A DNA stretch of 64,000 nucleotides from Roseiarcus sp963787135 (GTDB lineage: Bacteria > Pseudomonadota > Alphaproteobacteria > Rhizobiales > Beijerinckiaceae): the NCBI GenBank assembly GCA_963787135.1, contig CAWBBW010000013.1, forward strand, positions 139,392 through 203,391. Reading direction: 5' to 3'. This document shows, in pieces, positions 60,509-64,000 of the stretch. The position numbers and the translations under genes were made by a program. Positions within the stretch are counted from its first letter, which is position 1. Every line of letters starts with the position of its first letter. The notes beneath the pieces were generated by a model that saw only the letters and a program-made list of their open reading frames with translations, had not been told where the DNA came from and did no database searches.

Positions 60509-62284
60509 CTATCGCATCTCTTCCGGGGCGCTAACCCCCAAGATTGACAGCGCGGAGGCCAAAACAAGGCCCACCGCGGCAACCAAACACAACCGTGCGT
60601 ACGACAATTTTCCATTGTTTTCATTAACGAAGCGCAAATGTCTGGAATCTTTGCCCCGATTCCAGTGCGCATGGAAGCGGGTCGCAAGTTCGTGGGCGAA
60701 AAACGCGACGCGATGAGGCTCGCGAGCCTCCGCCGCCTGAAGGATCGTGCGCGGATACTGAGCAAGCGTTCGCATCACGTCCCGCTCGCCGTCGTCGGTC
60801 AACAGCGAAAGGTCCGCTCGGGCGAGCGCGCCAGGCGCGAGGTCGAAGTTCGGAAAGACGGACTGCGCCTGTCTCAACACGCTGCGGACCCGCGCATGGG
60901 CATACTGGACATAGAACACCGGATTGTCCTGGCTCTGCTCGATCACTTTCGCGAGGTCAAAGTCAAGCGGGGCGTCGTTCTTCCGCATCAACATGATGAA
61001 ACGCACCGCGTCCGCCCCAACTTCGTCCACAACTTCACGAAGAGTCACGAAGTCCCCGGAACGCTTTGACATTTTGACCGGCTCGCCGCCGCGCATCAGA
61101 CGCACCAGCTGGCACAGCCGAACGTCGAGTCTGGCCCTGTTGTCCGAGAGAGCGGCGACCGCCGCTTGCATGCGCTTGACGTAGCCACCGTGGTCGGCGC
61201 CCCAAACGTCGACCAGCGTCAGAAAGCCGCGATCGATTTTCGTTTTGTGATAGGCGATGTCGCTGGCGAAGTAGGTGTAGCCGCCGTCCGACTTGATCAA
61301 CGGGCGGTCGACGTCGTCTCCAAACTCCGTCGAACGAAACAGTGTCTGCTCGCGGTCTTCCCAGTCTTCGGAAGGCGCGCCTTTGGGCGGCGGCAAACGT
61401 CCTTCGTAGACAAATCCCTTCACCCGCAGCGCTTCGATTGCCTCGCGGACCCGGTCTGCGCCGCCGTCCGCGCCGGTAAGCTCTCTCTCCGAGGCGAAAA
61501 CCTCATGCGCGATGTGAAGCGCGGCGAGATCGTCGCGAATCAACGCCAGCATGGCGTCGGTTGCGCGCTCGCGGGCCAAAGGAAGCCATTCTGATTCGGT
61601 CTTTTCCCTGAGCGAGGGTCCGAACTCCCGCGCCATGGCCTCGCCGACCGCCTTGAGGTAGGAGCCCGGATAGAGACCATCAGGAATGGGCCCGATGTCT
61701 TCGCCCAGAGCCTCGCGGTACCGAAGGAAGGCGGAGCGGGCGAGCACGTCCACCTGGGCGCCGGCGTCGTTGATGTAATACTCTCGCACAGCCTCCCGGC
61801 CGGAGAACTGCAGCAAACTCGCCAGCGCGTCCCCGAAAACGGCGCCGCGTGCATGCCCGACATGCATGGGGCCGGTCGGATTGGCGCTCACATATTCGAC
61901 ATTGACCGGTCCGGCCTGGCTTCGCGCGCCTGCGCCGTAGCGGCCGCCATCCGTGAGAACGGCTCTCAACACCTCTTCGTAAACCGCCGGTTGGAGGACG
62001 ATGTTGATGAAGCCAGGTCCCGCCACCTCGGCCCTGAGCACATCAGGCTCGCGCGCGAGATCGGCAGCGAGGTTCTGAGCGAGCGCTCGGGGGTTTGACC
62101 CCGCCGCCTTGGTTTCGCGCGCGTAGACCATGGCGGCGTTAGTCGAAAGATCGCCATGCGCGGCGTCGCGGGGCGGCTCGACGACGAAGCGGCCAAGATC
62201 GAGATCGCGCGGAAGCTCGCCCGATGCGGCACGCTTTTCGAGCATTGCCCCAACGCGCAACTGGAAATCCGCAAAAACGTTCAT
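60509..62284 (-). CDS. argS: Arginyl-tRNA synthetase
   Basis: The 591-residue class I synthetase charges tRNA-Arg. The N-terminal tRNA-recognition domain (VFADFQLRVGAMLEKRAA) is followed by the HIGH box in NPTGPMHVGHARGAVFGD. The KMSKS-like loop is VKMSKRSGDFVTL, and the anticodon-binding helical domain ends with LVAAVGLVLASALSILGVSA. ATG 62284 (MNVFADFQL) is preferred to the longer start at 62368, which would overlap dgt. It lies between dgt and the SPOR gene. Confidence 0.96.
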   Translation of the reverse strand: MNVFADFQLRVGAMLEKRAASGELPRDLDLGRFVVEPPRDAAHGDLSTNAAMVYARETKAAGSNPRALAQNLAADLAREPDVLRAEVAGPGFINIVLQPAVYEEVLRAVLTDGGRYGAGARSQAGPVNVEYVSANPTGPMHVGHARGAVFGDALASLLQFSGREAVREYYINDAGAQVDVLARSAFLRYREALGEDIGPIPDGLYPGSYLKAVGEAMAREFGPSLREKTESEWLPLARERATDAMLALIRDDLAALHIAHEVFASERELTGADGGADRVREAIEALRVKGFVYEGRLPPPKGAPSEDWEDREQTLFRSTEFGDDVDRPLIKSDGGYTYFASDIAYHKTKIDRGFLTLVDVWGADHGGYVKRMQAAVAALSDNRARLDVRLCQLVRLMRGGEPVKMSKRSGDFVTLREVVDEVGADAVRFIMLMRKNDAPLDFDLAKVIEQSQDNPVFYVQYAHARVRSVLRQAQSVFPNFDLAPGALARADLSLLTDDGERDVMRTLAQYPRTILQAAEAREPHRVAFFAHELATRFHAHWNRGKDSRHLRFVNENNGKLSYARLCLVAAVGLVLASALSILGVSAPEEMR

Positions 62285-62315
62285 TCTTTGGTCAAGCTCT
62301 TTGAAGAGCGCGCGT

Positions 62316-63519
62316 CTAACGCAACTCCGGCGACCCGTCAAAAAGGCGGGCATCCTCGTGGATTGCAAAACGGTCGGTCATTCCGGCGATATAGTCCGCG
62401 ACCGCACGGGCGCGTTCACCCTGCCCCGCCTTCGTTGCCCAGTTTGTGGGCATCGTGGCGGTCGGTCCGATAGACCTCAAAAAGCCTTCTCACGATCGCG
62501 TCCGCCTGATCGCGGACCCGCTGAACCGAAGGGTGCCGATACATCCGGGCGAAGAGGAAAGTTTTGACGTCCCGGTCGGCCGCCGCCAGGGCCGGTGAAA
62601 GACCAACGAGCGGCTGGCCGGCCGCAGCGACTGCCTCAGGGCTGTCAACCTTCGCTTCCGAGATGCGACGGCTGCTCTCAGCGATCACGTCCTCAATGAA
62701 ACGGGTGATCACGCGGCGCGTCAGCTCATGGATGACACGAGGTTCCTCGAGTTGCGGATAACGGTCGTCGATCTCGCGCAGAAGCCCTCCGGCAAAGGGC
62801 ACGGAGGCGCGGATGTCGGCGAGGGAGAAGAGCCCCGCGCGCAAGCCGTCGTCGATATCGTGCGCGTCATAGGCGAATCGTCGGCAATTGCGGCCGCCTG
62901 AGCCTCGAGGCTCGGCTGGCCGGCGAGGTCGAGGGATTGCAGGCGATCGTATCGGAGGATAGCGTCGGGAATCCCCCGCTTGCGATAGCGCTCGCCGGGC
63001 GCGCCGGATAAGTCGATCAGCTGCCCATCGTGCTTGACGAGCCCGGATAGGGTCGGTTGCGTCAGATTGAGACCATCGAAATCTGCATAGCGACGCTCAA
63101 GTTCGGTGACGATACGAAGCCCGTGACTGTTGTGATCGAAGCCGCCGTGGTCGGCCATGCATTCGTCAAGCGCGTCCTCCCCCGTGTGTCCGAACGGCGT
63201 GTGCCCGAGGTCGTGGCCAAGCGCGACCGCTTCGGCAAGGTCGTCGTCGAGCTTCAAGGCACGGGCGAGCGCGCGGGCGATCTGCGCCACCTCGATGGTG
63301 TGGGTGAGCCGGGTGCCGAAAATGGTCGCCCTCGTGATGGACGAAGACCTGGGTCTTGTGAGCCAGCCGCCGGAAGGCGGTCGAATGGACGATGCGGTCC
63401 CGGTCGCGCTGGAATTCGGTCCGCGTCGGCGAGAGCGGCTCGGCGACCAGACGGCCCGGCGAACGCGCCGCGTCGGCCGCATAGGGCGCGAGGTCGGCTC
63501 GCGCGTTTCGGTTCTCCAT
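62316..63519 (-). pseudogene. dgt: Deoxyguanosinetriphosphate triphosphohydrolase-like gene, three frameshifts
   Basis: The reading is split over four frames. From ATG 63519: APYAADAARSPGRL, then the HD-domain start RIVHSTAFRRLAHKTQVFVH, EGDHF. After a shift near 63314: GTRLTHTIEVAQIARALARA, AVALGHDLGHTPFGHTGEDA, HDGQLIDL. After a second near 62876: FAYDAHDIDDGLRAGLFSLA, IHELTRRVITRFIEDV. After a third near 62460: WATKAGQGERARAVADYIAG, MTDRFAIHEDARLF to TAG 62316. The metal-binding HD motif (GHDLGHTPFGH) is intact. The product normally hydrolyses dNTPs. Three breaks in one conserved gene suggest sequencing error or recent decay. Confidence 0.9.
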
Positions 63520-63622
63520 CGCTGCCCTGACATTGCGTTTTTTCATGTGGTGCATATCTTAGCGTGGGATAGTATTGAAGGCGCCCGCGTTTGGGCGTGA
63601 ACAAAGAAAAGGCCGTCGGGTC

Positions 63623-63970
63623 ATGAGCGAAGCGCAGTCCCCGGCCACAGACGCCGTATCGATCAGCGCGAACGCCGCGCGGCGGCTCAACGCGATCCTC
63701 AAGGCCGAAGCGGGCGCGGCATTGCGCATCTCCGTCAAGGGCGGCGGCTGCTCGGGCTTCCAGTACGCCTTCGACATCGAGAGGTCCCGCGCCAAGGACG
63801 ACTTCGTCGCCACACGCGACGGCGCGACCGTGCTCGTCGATCCCGTCTCGCTCGAGATGCTGAAGGGCGCAGAGCTCGATTTCGTCGACGACCTGATGGG
63901 CCAGTCGTTCCAGGTCAGGAACCCGAATGCGGTCGCCTCCTGCGGCTGCGGGGTAAGTTTCGCGGTCTAG
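63623..63970 (+). CDS. erpA: Iron-sulphur cluster insertion protein ErpA/IscA family
   Basis: The 115-residue A-type carrier binds and hands on Fe-S clusters. It begins AVSISANAARRLNAILKAEA, has the first conserved Cys in SVKGGGCSGFQYAFDIE, then ATVLVDPVSLEMLKGAELDF and the C-terminal CGCG pair in ASCGCGVSFAV. It is divergent from dgt, 103 nt between the starts, the order typical of alphaproteobacteria. ATG 63623 follows a short leader; the longer frame to 63575 lacks homology. Confidence 0.95.
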   Translation: MSEAQSPATDAVSISANAARRLNAILKAEAGAALRISVKGGGCSGFQYAFDIERSRAKDDFVATRDGATVLVDPVSLEMLKGAELDFVDDLMGQSFQVRNPNAVASCGCGVSFAV

Positions 63971-64000
63971 GCGAAGGCGCTCCTTTATACAGACTTTGAT

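Overview
The window is GC-rich and reads as an alphaproteobacterial chromosome. The likely order is Rhizobiales (Hyphomicrobiales), and a methylotroph-related Beijerinckiaceae or Methylocystaceae lineage is plausible. Evidence includes a PQQ alcohol dehydrogenase with a lanthanide-type active site, a pqqA gene, alphaproteobacterial LexA boxes (GTTC-N7-GTTC), DivK, EipB (DUF1849), DUF3572 and the erpA-dgt-argS-SPOR-nagZ / scpA-scpB block. The genus is inference.

Layout. 0-9.7 kb: broken ankyrin-repeat gene, diheme cytochrome c, PQQ dehydrogenase, a decayed stretch (histidine-kinase fragment, oxalate/formate antiporter pseudogene), a free-standing pqqA, a small secreted protein, then a translationally coupled set (periplasmic binding protein, YVTN beta-propeller, ABC ATPase, ABC-2 permease) typical of PQQ-alcohol-dehydrogenase (Ped-like) loci. 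10-25 kb: tRNA-Lys, lipA, RsmB-like methyltransferase, a PEP-CTERM protein, otsA with a GH15 hydrolase, GST, guaB, AGE-family epimerase, DUF3892 and Hint-domain proteins. 25-34.5 kb: serine hydrolase, a 21-nt tandem repeat, gluconate kinase with a frameshifted MFS transporter, exonuclease III, FkbM methyltransferase, a two-subunit CoA-transferase and an MFS exporter. 34.7-41.2 kb: small detoxification-type genes (two DoxX, two NTF2/SnoaL-like, VOC, alpha/beta hydrolase, DJ-1/PfpI) lying between a SnoaL-like gene and its own decayed copy, then a DNA glycosylase and an aldo/keto reductase.

41.2-51.2 kb is a glucan locus: GH3 beta-glucosidase, an SbmA/BacA-type ABC protein with a degenerate ATPase site, a GH144-like endo-beta-1,2-glucanase, a GH15 enzyme and a frameshifted 1,2-beta-oligoglucan phosphorylase (GH94). 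Together they suggest breakdown of beta-1,2-glucan to glucose and glucose-1-phosphate. 51.4-53 kb: an HTH gene behind a 12-bp dyad, a second 21-nt repeat array, and lexA with two LexA boxes. 53.4-64 kb: conserved housekeeping genes (scpA, scpB, eipB, dinB, divK, nagZ, SPOR protein, argS, dgt, erpA).

Several genes are interrupted by single-base shifts (MFS, GH94, eipB, and three times in dgt). Some may be sequencing errors; the antiporter, kinase and SnoaL remnants look like real decay. No CRISPR array, IS transposase, phage or rRNA gene was seen.
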